A stretch of DNA of 64,000 bases from Lumnitzera littorea (taxonomy: Eukaryota; Streptophyta; Magnoliopsida; Myrtales; Combretaceae): assembly GCA_024138015.1 (NCBI GenBank), contig JAMXBB010000003.1:77356777-77420776 (forward strand). Direction: 5' to 3'. The notes below the pieces were generated by a model that was not told the DNA's origin, made no database searches, and saw only the letters and a list, made by a program, of their open reading frames with translations. The position numbers were made by a program, and so were the translations under genes. The stretch's first letter is position 1. Every line of letters begins with the position of its first letter. Below, piece after piece: positions 34,344 to 44,461 of the stretch.

Positions 34344-36944
34344 CTACGACCTATTCTCAGATTTAGCATAAGTGATTCTTAAATCTTTGGCTAGAGCTTC
34401 TTCGGTAACTAGGTTCTTAGAGCAGATAACTTCTTCGGCATCATCTTCAATGTCACTATCATTTATACTCTTAGCACCTGACTCGTCGCCTTCATCTTCG
34501 TTGGCACTACTAACTTTGTCGTCAACGTCGGAAAAATCAAAACATGAGAGATCATAATTAGGATAAAGCTTCAGCACCTCTTCCCTTATCGCTTGAACCC
34601 CCTCCAACAACTTTTTGCATAGAAACCTCTCGTATTGCCAATTGGGAGTAACTATATCGAGAGTCTCTTTAATTGAAGGTCCCTTCTTCATAGCCTCCTA
34701 CAATTCGGCCACACGGCTCTATAAGTTCAAGTTATTGGTCTCCAGCTCCTTCATTTGCATCCTGAGCTTATCTTCATCATCACTCATCTTGCAAATAGTC
34801 CGGCTGAGGCCCCAGTACTCTTCCTTCTTCTTTTGTAGCTCCTCTTTTAGGCTTTCAGACTTTTTGTACTCTTCTTCCATTTTAGCCTTCATACTAAAGA
34901 TTTCATTAGTGGTAAGGTCATGTGCTAATTTTTTAGCGGCAAGCTCTTTGCTAAGCTTTCTTGCCTCCATCTCAGCCCTAACCTTCGTATTCTTGATGGC
35001 AGCAATTTGGGCCTTTGATGCATTGTATGCATCCTTAACTTTCTGTGGCAAATTCAATTATTATAATCATGAATGATTGGATATTACACAGATATAACTA
35101 AAGATATTACCTTCTTTGCCTCTTTATCGGCCTTGTTTAAAGCTGTAAGAATGTGGCTACTCATCTGGAAAAAGAATGTGTTAATTACTCAGACGAGCTC
35201 GATAATTAAAAGCAATGTTTATGGATACTCACATCATACAACTTGGCGGCGATAAGGGCCTTATTGCAACTGCCAACCCTGTCGACATCCTTCTTAGCGA
35301 TATCTTTATCTTTTGGAAGAATGACCCCTTCTATTAAAACCAAAGATTTCGTCCTATCTCTTAAGGCCGAGTCAGTGTCCAAAATTCGATAGCTCCAACA
35401 AGAGATGAAGTACTTGCCAACCTCTTTGTTTGGCAAGAATTTAGCGCTAGTGATGCCGAGAGATTTAGAACGCATTACCTCCTTCGCCCTTTCGTCCAAG
35501 CCTTTAGACTTCTTGATAAGTGGTTGGCTGGCAAGTTACTTCCTTAGTCTTTTTTCACCACTTAGAGCCATCGTAATCATCTGTGATGAGCCTTTTACGG
35601 CAATGGCATTTTCATCTTCTATGTTGGGGTATATCTCTCAACGCTTGCTATTCCTTGGCTCGAAAGAAGTTTGAATAATCACGACCATAGGCTCCTTAGA
35701 ACGAACCTTGATCGGATGTATATTCTCATTCTCCTTCACTCTCTTAGCAGGATGAGAGATCCACATAGCTATCTGTTTTACTGCAGTTTCCTTTCCTGCT
35801 GTCTTTATGACAGCAGGCCGTATGGTAGCTGCTGAGGTAGTTCTCCTCCTATTAGCCTTGACCTAAGCAAGTAACTTTGCAGGATTCACCTCTTCGACAC
35901 CCATATTTACAAGATGAGTAAATCAATTAATATAAACAGGGGAAAAATATGAACTTACTTTTTCCATGCTGAATAAGGCCACTATTCTCCCCTAAAGTCT
36001 CGAGAATGGCTTTCCTCGTGGTTATACTTAGTAAGGTGGTAATACATCAGCATACCTTCTTTTTTAGAAAATATTAGTTCACCATTTTCATAACGCCGTA
36101 TAATTATCTTGACCTCTTAGAAAAACATTTTGTTTTTCCTTCTCTCCTAAATCTTCTTCGTTGCTACTACATTATTCGGCATTAGATCTACATCCTTTAT
36201 ATGTATTGGCTCAGTCTATTGGGTCCAAAAGTCTAAGTCCTCATTAGACACTATTGACATGAACTTATCATACCACTTGTGAATCTTGGATTCTAACTCG
36301 TCCATGAACTTATACACATATCGTGCAACAACGTAGTACTACCCATCAGGCTGCCTACGGATAGTAAAGAAAAATCTAAACAGTTGAGGCGTAGCCCTGA
36401 CTTCAATTTCTTCACATACTATCTCGAAAGTCTCCAAAAGCCGACATGTATTGGATAAGAACATACTTGGCGTAACTCTGAAGTAGTTGAAGAAGCCCCG
36501 AACAAAAGTCAAGAAAGGGAAGCACAGCCTAAAATCCAAATACTTCAGGTATATATGGAACTCGCTCTCTCATAGAAAGCATACTCTCTCTTTGTCCCTC
36601 GGCCTCCTCAAGTTCCATGTTCCAAGAAGATCTCGCTAATATTGATTGTACTTTGTGACGAGAACTCCATCGATGGAACTGGTAGTCCTGTTAGGAGAAT
36701 TGCGAAAGTAAGCTATTGTATTGTATAGATATTTTGCTAAAGATCTCCCTTCCCTATCCTCAGGATAATTATCCATGGGAAGCTTGTTAATCCGAGCAAG
36801 TTTATCCCACCTTGCCTCTATACTATCGACTGAACCACTCGAAGAACACACCGCCTCGCTCCTATTTTGGGGGCAAAGAGTGGCCTTAGTTTCCGTTGCC
36901 TCAGAATCAAATAAAACAAGTTGACGAGTAACTATGCGAACCAT
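34344..36944 (-). pseudogene. Tat antisense ORF (aORF) with two 68-bp introns
   Basis: Opposite in strand to gag-pol. The N-terminal part (36944-36250) reads MVRIVTRQLVLFDSEATETK and, after broken frames, LDFRLCFPFLTFVRGFFNYF, RLLETFEIVCEE and PQLFRFFFTIRRQPDG. This resembles the domain called putative gypsy-type transposon (Transposase_28) in plant databases. The later part reads SFEPRNSKR, LDERAKEVMRSKSLGITSAK and, after two GT-AG introns (35165-35232 and 35043-35110), a long coiled coil rich in Lys and Glu (35042-34720) and an acidic tail with FDFSDVDDK and EDEGDESG, ending YAKSENRS. Exons keep one frame (IAAKLYD, then MSSHILTALNKADKEAKK, then KVKDAYNASK). The part between 35940 and 36250 and several stops are decayed. 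Function unknown. Confidence 0.65.
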
Positions 36945-37416
36945 ACCTGGATGGTTGTATGAAATGAAATAATAGAAGTCAAAGAATGAGATTTTGAAGA
37001 TTGGAAAACGAATGAAAATTTTAGGTGTAACCAGAGTAGTGAAATTTGATTATGAACAGTATCTTATATATGGATGATCCATTCTTGTAACTGCAAATAT
37101 GTTTTTGACAGTATTGATGTGCTGATATGATAGTCTCGCGGATTATTGACGCATGTCTCGTGAAAGAAATCTAATGGTTGAAAACTTTCTGATAGTTATT
37201 AGGCCTGCAACAAAATGATGACCTAGGTAACAGATGTCGTGCTTATAACTTTTTGGTTTCTCGAACAGGTGAGAGTTTTGAAATGACAATGTTTCGGTTG
37301 GGATGTGATCCATCCTACTTCCCATGTTACCTAGCATGAATCCAAAGAATCTCTCCCTACTCGGCCTCTGCTGCAATATATATATAACTCCCTTTGTCAA
37401 CTATTCGAACACGAGA
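36945..37416. other. Tat 3' untranslated region
   Basis: Sequence between the start of the antisense ORF and the PPT. It is AT-rich with no convincing frame and presumably holds the promoter of the antisense ORF. A TATATATGGATG stretch is at about 37070. Confidence 0.4.
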
Positions 37417-37429
37417 GTTGGGAGGCAAA
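37417..37429 (+). other. Tat polypurine tract
   Basis: GTTGGGAGGCAAA directly precedes TGTTGATAG. This fixes the 3' LTR start at 37430 and, by comparison, shows the 5' LTR to be truncated. Confidence 0.65.
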
Positions 37430-37896
37430 TGTTGATAGTTAGTTTTCGCTCAACTTACACTCGTCCTTTCATCAGTCGAGATGCTGAGTAATCGACTCTC
37501 TTAGCATTCGCACTTTGTAGAAGACACACGGTACTTATATCGAGTACAAGAAACACTCCTGGTTTAAATTTAAATCTATGGTGCGAACAGTTATTATAAG
37601 CATGGTTATATTTTACAACCATTTGCTATCCCTATATATTAGGGAAGATGTTAAGTTAAGAGGTCTCCAAGTGTCTTAACAATTATCTCGACAATTACCT
37701 TAGACACAACAATCGTCTATAAATACCTAAACGAAACTCTATAAGAGCTCTCGGACACTTCTTATTCATATACTTACTATACTAAATCACCATTCTAACT
37801 TAAGTATTGGAGTGGCCGCACTGGATTGACCCCGGTACTAAGTATTTTACTCTCTTTTGTAAGACTATTTCCTCACACCAAAATTCACCAACAACA
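37430..37896 (+). repeat. Tat 3' LTR
   Basis: 467 bp, from TGTTGATAGTTAG to CACCAACAACA. It aligns with 27923-28336 (AAGATGTTAAG, CTATAAATACCTAAA, CTCTATAAGAGCTCTCG) with about 14% mismatch in the last 255 bp plus an indel of about 35 bp. Confidence 0.85.
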
Positions 37897-37939
37897 ATAT
37901 CCATTTCCTTAACATAAAGAGGCACGAAGATGGAGCCCT
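37897..37939. repeat. 43-bp target duplication, right copy
   Basis: Identical to 27880-27922 and begins exactly after the 3' LTR end. Confidence 0.9.
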
Positions 37940-39290
37940 CTAATTTCCAAAATTTGATAATTCCGTGGACCATATTACTACTTATGTCCTTCATTGTAAC
38001 ATAACCTAAACATGAAGCCTATAGCTGATTTGACATTCGGTTCTTGGCATGTGAGAACTAGTTTTAGTGACCCTAGCCTATATGAAACTTATACTGGATG
38101 CATTCATTTGACCTATAGTTGAACTTATCCATTCTTTGAACCAAATCTATATATGAACTGATGGTAATGAAAGTAGTCCTATTAATATCCAACTTTCAAA
38201 ATTGAGGTGAATTGGTGATATCCATACATACCCCCCTCAAAGCGAAAGTTTTCTAATAAACGAAGTATGCAATAGATATCTGACCAAATTGAAGTATCTA
38301 GGCACAAAAACTCAATGGTCACACAAATCACTAAATCATGCTTCATTGCCAACATATAAAGAGGTGTAGTGGAATAAGGTTAGTGTGCAAAAACATAGTT
38401 GATGAGAAATCAACAAATCTAGAAGGAACAAAAGCAGTTTATGTTATCTGATGCTCTTGACTAACATAATGTTTAAAGAGCCAAACTAATGTGTCCTACA
38501 ATTTTATACTTCTTGTTATTTATCAAGTTTAAACTTCACTTAAGAAAACTTACTCCAAAATTCAGTCTTATTTATGTATAAACATTGCTTTCGATTCAAG
38601 TTAAATCAAAACCCAAAAGTCTAAATCTGATTTAGTCATTGCATTCTATAACAACTATCATGCGCGATAGGGGTTATCCTATAATCAGCACCACCACACT
38701 TTGATCCAAGCAACAATAGTAAGACACAATATATAGAGACATAATCAAAACAAGAAAATAGATGTTGCAGTAACTTACTTGGATCAGAATCATCAGCGCC
38801 TCCTTCGACTTTTACAATTGAGAGATAAACCCGAAATGCATAGAAAAGAATTATGAAACATTTTTGAGTTAGTTTTAATCCAAATCAGAAGAGAAATGAC
38901 TAGATGAATGCATACGGGAATAGATCTAAGAGTGAAAAGTAAAAAATCACTTCACCTTGGTCCTTGTAGAGTAATTGGAGTTGTGGTTGTGTATTGTTGT
39001 GTGTTTTCTATTTTGAACTTCGAAGAATTGAGTTGAGACTAGATAGAGGATAGGAAGTCAAAGGAAGAGGAGGCATACGCAGTTGCATACGATGGGATGG
39101 GTTAGGGTTTGTGAAGACAATTTTTTTTTTTTTCAGGTCAAATGAAATGAAAGAATTTAAAGTCAGTGAAGGGTTAGGTGAAACTTAGTTTACCATAGAC
39201 ATCATGGAAAGAGGGTTGGGCAAATTCAAAATATTTATTATAGAGGTCACGGACTCATGGGCTTATGGCCTACGAGTGTTTTTTTTTTTT
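37940..39290 (-). other. Gene-like DNA right of the Tat element, unidentified
   Basis: On the minus strand, 39110-38950 looks like a transcribed 5' leader: CT/CA-rich, ending ACAAGGACCAAG followed by GTGAAG, a possible donor. Near 38810-38770 a stretch TCGAAGGAGGCGCTGATGAT (VEGGADDSDP) is followed by GTAAGTTACTG. A small frame MKDISSNMVHGIIKFW runs into the 43-bp repeat (GSIFVPLYVKEMDI). None of this matches a family I know. It could be the 5' part of a gene carried by the surrounding element or a captured host gene fragment. Confidence 0.25.
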
Positions 39291-39485
39291 TTTAAGCAAG
39301 AATCGGTTCGGTTTGATTCGGTGTGAATCGAACAATTTGATTCGCTACGTCAAATTGAACCGCGAACCATTGCACTAAAACCAAATCGAACCAATAATTG
39401 AACTGCATGTAAAAAAATCGAATTTTCAATTTAGTTTGGTTTGGTTTATGGTTCGATTAACGATTCACAGTTTTTTTTGTCTAGT
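39290..39485. repeat. GGTTCGGTTTGG-type sub-terminal repeat
   Basis: ATCGGTTCGGTTTGATTCGG, AATCGAACCAAT and GTTTGGTTTGGTTTATGGTT are clustered here. Similar sequence is at 26660-26830 near the other end of the insertion. Confidence 0.5.
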
Positions 39486-39607
39486 CCTACCTGGTATTTA
39501 TAGCAAGTCAATAAAAATTGTATTTGAATTAAATTATTGGACCAGGCTTTAATATTAGGTTGACTAATATAAGTCTGCATAATAATTATCATAAAAATAC
39601 CTATTAG
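39486..39607 (-). repeat. LARD 5' LTR, outer piece
   Basis: Resumes the LTR cut at 26640: CCTACCTGGTATTTATAGCA onward matches 21575-21696. The outer edge is near ...CCTATTAGCA. LINE endonuclease sequence follows directly. Confidence 0.7.
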
Positions 39608-40480
39608 CAAGATCCCTATGTAGTTTGTCCAAAAGGTTACAATTTGAAATCATACTAAAAAATTCTCTTAGTTGTTTTAGTGGTTTTGTCCCTTTCACCC
39701 TTTTCTCCTCCATACTGCTAATTTCATTAAGGACTCCAATTAAGAGAGGAATATGTTGCAATCTGTCCAGAGCCTTACACCATGTTTCGATAACTCTTAA
39801 AAAGTAGAAATAAAAGGAAGTGACTGGAAATGGGAGGAAATGTCAAGTTTGGCAACTTCAGTGAGAAATGGAAATTATAAAAAAATGAAGAAAATGAGTG
39901 GAGATATTTTCAGTTTGTAATCCACTTCTTTTCTCTATAAAATGGGAGAGAAATGAATAGAAATGGAGCATAATTACAAAATTGCACTCTACAACATTGT
40001 TCAAAAAAATAAGATTGGGACAATTTTGTCAAATATAACTTAATCTCTTTTTATTTCCTTTTTGTAAAACCGGCCAAACAAAGGGAATAAAAACATTTCT
40101 CTTCATTTTCACCAATTTCTTTGGTATATTCTTAAACAAAAATAATTTTATAATTCTTTCCATTTTCATCCTTTTCATTTCCTTCCTACTGATTTCCACC
40201 GCTTTCTCTTATATAAAAACTTATCAAACACGGTGTTAATCTTCCAGCAAAGTCTGGAGAAGCTAGCATAACACCAAGTGATTCTAATTTGGCCTTCTCT
40301 ACTAAAACTTGCAACCGGTATATCTATAACGTATGCATTAGCTTGGGGCACCCCGAAATCATCTTTCCACTATAAAGATATGACATTATACAAGCCAGTT
40401 GGACCAATATTCGACCTGTGCTAATAAGTCATATCTTCAGCGCCGTCTTATGTGATGGAAGCTCGATTCTTTAATCGCAG
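39608..40480 (-). pseudogene. LINE endonuclease, upstream half, split by a MITE
   Basis: Minus-strand reading: a decayed start with ITWCYASFSRLCWKI (about 40300-40240), then, past the MITE, LDRLQHIPLLIGVLNEISSM, EEKRVKG and FFSMISNCNLLDKL (39777-39608). L1-type endonucleases have PW(L/I)..GDFNEI....EK.GG and F.....C.L.DL here, so the GDFN box is mutated to GVLN. The domain resumes at 21382. Confidence 0.6.
39778..40235. mobile_element. MITE, PIF/Harbinger (Tourist) type
   Basis: 458 bp. Terminal inverted repeats read CACCATGTTTCGATAACT on the left and CACCGTGTTTGATAAGTT in reverse complement on the right. It is flanked by the 3-bp duplication TTA (39775-39777 and 40236-40238), the signature of this group. 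Inside are GGAAATG/CATTTCC-rich arms. It splits the LINE endonuclease cleanly. Confidence 0.8.
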
Positions 40481-40841
40481 CCCCAGCAAAGATGACTATT
40501 ATTCGCTGAAATTTTCTTATTATATGTTTAAGTTGTTTTAACTGACGTGAGTTGCCCTAAACCCTAAAAGTTCCAAATGAAAATTTTCCATTAGTCATGA
40601 ATGTTTATTATGAAAAGGATTGGAAGAAGAATCCACATGCTACGTGACACAATGGTGATTATATTTATCTCATCAAAGCAAATAAAGTCATATATGTTGT
40701 CTTAATTTCAAATTTAAAAATACAGGAAAGTCATATTAAGTGACACATGCCATTATAATATGATAAAATGATGATTTAGAATATATTAACATTTTTCTAT
40801 AGATGGTTATAGAGAAAAAGAAGAATAATAATGCAATTTTT

Positions 40842-41766
40842 AAGGAAAACCTTAAACAAAAAAAAAAAAAAAAAGAAAAAAAACTTTCCAAAATAATCCT
40901 AGGAATATGCAAATTTAAATGGTGTCCTCAAATCACAATTTCTAATTGCATTGAAAAAACATGATTTCATCTGCAAGGGTTAAAATCGCGTCTTTAGTTC
41001 AAATGGTGAAATTCAGTCTAAGACACGATTTTTTTCCAGCTAAAATTTTGCAGCAACAGATGTATCTCTGTCAATCCAAAATCATATCACCTATCAATTA
41101 CATAATCTATTAATTACAAATAAATAACTGAATTTAAAGTAAACAAAAAACTCTTTGACATAGAACATGAACAACAAATTAATGATTATTTTCTCGTTAA
41201 ATTAACATTAGCATTAGCACAAAACCATTCAACTTTTTTATTGAATAGTTGGTATGTGATTCAACTCCCTTTTCACAAGCACAACTTCAATTCAATAAGC
41301 AACCTCCAACACATTACATTTGCAATTTAGCATGTCAACAATAATTATATATAGTAAATAACTCAAAAAAAAAATAAAAATAAAAGAATACTTTTACCAT
41401 GGGTAAAAATTAGGGCTTTGAGAGATACCATAAAATTAAAGAAAAATGTCTGAAATAAAGCTCCTAATGCAACAATAATGAGATTAGATGAACATATTTA
41501 GTTGATTTTAGTGTATAATAAGTGTCTTTTTTATTTGGAAAGAGAGGAACTCGATTTTTTCTTTGAGAAATGAAAGAGAATTTGCAAATGTGAAATGAGG
41601 AAGAAGATATGATGGTTATAATGCGATAAATCCATGTCAAAGTTTTTTATCACTTGCTTGAAATCCTATCTTTAAGACACAATTTTAGACCAACTAGGAA
41701 TCAACATGTGAAAACATGATTTTAACTATATTCATGGGATTATTTTGGAAAGCTTTTTGTTTAAAT
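40842..41766. mobile_element. Element with long inverted ends, possibly Mutator-like
   Basis: Sub-terminal inverted repeats: ACTTTCCAAAATAATCCTAG (about 40885) against AGCTTTCCAAAATAATCCCA in reverse complement (about 41745). Both continue into AACATGATTT- and TCGTGTCTTA-type sequence. Flanks share the 10-mer TGCAATTTTT (40832-40841 and 41767-41776). There is no coding sequence. Exact termini are blurred by a poly-A run at 40857-40880. From 40480 to 40830 I see nothing else. Confidence 0.55.
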
Positions 41767-41776
41767 TGCAATTTTT

Positions 41777-43460
41777 TTCTTCCCTTTTCCTAATTATTAC
41801 ACGTACAACCGAACTTGGTATGCAATATAAATTAAAACTTCATAAGTTATCTCAAAGCTCAAAGGTTGAACTGGAAAACAATTTAATTTATCTGAAATAA
41901 TTTAACAAATAACAAGGAAATACAAAGGCCTATACATGGTAAATCGAGTTACAAGTTGAGAACCTTGGTTTGGGAGATGAGCTACATGATCGAAGTAAGT
42001 GGACCATCTGGCTTATCCGCCTAAACGGCCAAGAAATCCGAAATGAACATTAATACATAGCCATGGGCAGTTAAGAAACTGACTTAATTACTCCTAGAGC
42101 AAACTTAAATATACTTTGGATTGATGAGTGGTGTAAATATAGATAAAATTTTGATATTTAAACCATGTTCAAAATTTTATTAATATTTATATATTATTTA
42201 TCAATTCACATAATGTATTAGTACTATTGAAGTATCTCTCTTCATATAATAACAAATGTTTTCAAAAGTAAAGATGACATGTAAGTGAAATGTAAGTAAC
42301 GTGAGTCTTTGATAATCCTTGCTTAGGGTCGATAATGGTGGAGGAGTTTGGAAATACTGGGAGTTTTATACAAGTTTAGAGTGAAGTTGGTTAAAAGTTC
42401 TTAATCCCATTTGTCTTTATTTTTATATGAGAAATATATGCAATCAATCTTATCTTCTTGAAAGTTTTGGAAAATAATTATTTTTTCAAACCCAGCATGA
42501 AGTTAATCGTATCAGACCAGGATGATGTGGTGACATTTGATTATCACCATCGTACAATTACTCTATGTAGAGCGTGCTTAATTGTAGAGTTTTAAGGAGT
42601 TCTAAGCCTAATGATAGACCCATAACTTAATGAGGGGGCAAAGTTGCAAGGAAAAAATTCATGAGAGTGGCATATACGATTAAAAAAAAAAAATTTCTTT
42701 TAGAAGTTAGGGAGCACGTATAAAAGTAAAAAAATGATGAATGCATTTATATGCCCTATTTTCTTAGATAACACTTCGTTCATGGATTAAGGATCATGAT
42801 GGCTATCCCCTTGCACTAGAAATGCCACCATGTACTATTCAAATGCCGAAAGTAAAGGAGAATGTATGTATTAGCATAACATAAAAATTGTAACATTATT
42901 TTAATTGTAATTAGTTAAGACTCCGCAAAATGAGTAAATCATATTATTTTTTATTTAACATATATATTATTCTCATTTAATTATATATCAAGCTGATAAT
43001 TTTGGTATGAACGAGCCTTTAAGATAGGAAAAAACACTAGGAACTATTAGTATGGATATATATATATATATATTGTTATCATTCAGCGATTATATAATTC
43101 TCAAGTTATATTCGAATTCAAACAATATCTTCATTGAACACTAAATTAAATTAAATTATTTTATATATTATAAAATAAGAAATGAAAAAAGGAAATTAAA
43201 TATGAACTTCATTAATATCTCCAAAGAAAATAACTTACTTCTTAATGAGAAATAAGATGAAATAAAACAATATTGATTAATCAAATTAAAGAGAATAAGT
43301 TTTTGACCAGAGTCATGGTAACATCCACGTTATTAATCTCTTCAGCTTAGCAACCAAGTCTCATGTTATCAACCGTATCGAGATGGTCATCACCATTTAA
43401 GAACATACATGTACACACAACTAACATCTTGAGAGCGAAATCATATTATAAGTCAATCAA
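41777..43460. other. AT-rich intergenic DNA
   Basis: No coding, LTR or TIR signal was recognised. It includes a (TA)n run at about 43056-43075. Confidence 0.5.
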
Positions 43461-43469
43461 AGTTCTAAA

Positions 43470-43620
43470 TCATACATAGCTTAGATGATTTTTTAATACA
43501 TTTGCGACTAACTGTTGCTTCAATACCTATTTAATGGGAATAAGTTAAAAGGTAGGAAAAGTGTCAATTATTAAAGTATAGATATATAAAATGAAAAATA
43601 ATAAAACACATTAATTTTTG
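43470..43620. repeat. 150-190-bp dispersed repeat, copy 1
   Basis: Aligns with 52985-53150 in the same orientation (CATAGCTTAGA, ACATTTG.G.CTAACT.TT, AAAAATAATAAAACACAT). Nature unknown. Confidence 0.5.
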
Positions 43621-43649
43621 TTAAAAAAGAAATTTTAGGCATAGACTTC

Positions 43650-44290
43650 TCAAGTCTAGATTAATATATTTAAATCATGGGTTGACCTGTTTTGAACCTT
43701 GACTGACCTCTTTGAAGCTCTAGGAACGTGTGACCAAGTACTCCTTCCATGACCAATCTTCCCTTGGCTCGAACTTACCCATAGGTATACTAAATCGTCT
43801 ATTCCTAAAGAGCATCCAACCTTTAACAAGACAGTACCTAACACTGAAGAAAGGACTAACACCAAAAAAGAAAAGTGAACTAGTCAAAGCCGTATCCTTG
43901 ATTCCTTAGGATGCATAGATATCCATGGATGCACCTTCTTAATCCGATGAGATACACTTTCCTCTTCAGGAAGATTCATCCTTATTTGAGTTTTCAAAAA
44001 TATCTCCACATCTACGCTATAAATAGAGGTGATTGCCATTGGTAAGACATCTACATATACACTCTAGCTCTCTCTTTTGCCACCTTGTTTTTTATTTATC
44101 TCCAACACTTAGTTGACTTATGTATTGAAATAGCCACATCAGACAACACTTTGACACTTCTCATTGCATTCTATTTTGTAAGCCTTACTACATCTCTTTG
44201 AAGGCCTAACTATCTCTCTTACTCTATCGGTGAAATCTATAGATGGCATATTTCTATATTTTTTTGGGTAATTATCACATCTGACATAAC
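43650..44290 (+). repeat. Diverged Tat-type LTR remnant
   Basis: TATA box in CTATAAATAGAGG (about 44018), followed 110 bp later by CTTATGTATTGAAATAGCCA, which aligns with CTTAGGTATCGAAGTGGCTA of the Tat 5' LTR at 28240. The remainder keeps the layout of that LTR but not its sequence. Edges are not resolved. Confidence 0.4.
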
Positions 44291-44429
44291 ATAGAATATA
44301 CCATCATATAGGAATACTTGTTTATATTCAATAAAAGTTCTATTTATAACAAAAGAGTACTACATTAGAGTTCATCTTAAGACCTATTTATATAAAATAT
44401 TACATCTATCAAACTTAACCAAACTTAAA

Positions 44430-44461
44430 ATACAATATATATATATATATATATATATATT
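44430..44461. repeat. (TA)n microsatellite
   Basis: About 15 TA units in AT-rich DNA. From 44290 to 45856 no other feature was recognised. Confidence 0.8.

Larger units (their letters stand above)
27923..37896 (+). mobile_element. Tat-lineage Ty3/gypsy retrotransposon
   Basis: About 10 kb: 5' LTR (27923-28336), primer site, gag, protease, RT, RNase H, a second archaeal-type RNase H, integrase (to 33694), a tandem-repeat block (33946-34240), an antisense spliced ORF (34344-36944), PPT and 3' LTR (37430-37896). RT before integrase, the second RNase H and an antisense ORF between pol and the 3' LTR are features of the Tat lineage. LTRs differ by about 14% over the last 255 bp plus indels, and every ORF is broken, so this copy is old. 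It is flanked by a perfect 43-bp duplication. Confidence 0.85.
26641..39485. mobile_element. Insertion inside the LARD LTR, possibly a hAT-type transposon
   Basis: Both edges abut nearly the same 9-mer (CCTACCCGG at 26632-26640, CCTACCTGG at 39486-39494), as expected for an 8-9-bp target duplication. The left end contains TAAGGGTGAGCG and the right end in reverse complement TAGGACTAGACA, like the TAGGGxTGxGCA termini of plant hAT elements. Sub-terminal GGTTCGGTTTGG-type sequence occurs at both ends (26660-26830 and 39290-39480), also seen in plant hATs. However, an exact 8-bp duplication next to those termini was not found, and no hAT transposase motif was seen. Excluding the Tat element inside, it is about 2.9 kb. 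Confidence 0.4.
21383..39607 (-). mobile_element. Non-autonomous LTR element (LARD-like), itself split by later insertions
   Basis: Two related LTRs (21383-21696, and 26459-26640 joined to 39486-39607) bound a 4.76-kb interior (21697-26458). On the minus strand the right-hand LTR is followed by a primer site (26442-26458), and the interior ends with a purine-rich AAAGAGAGTAGGAGCAAG before the left LTR, so the element runs right to left. No gag or pol was recognised, hence the LARD-like label. It sits inside a LINE endonuclease. Confidence 0.65.

Noticed and set aside
34615..35674. Plus-strand open frames of 153 and 89 codons opposite the antisense ORF
   Set aside because: The minus-strand reading has exon structure, a coiled coil and intron signals; the plus frames are hydrophobic shadows.
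26641..39485. Firm assignment to hAT
   Set aside because: Terminal words and sub-terminal repeats fit, but no exact 8-bp duplication next to them and no transposase motif; kept only as tentative.
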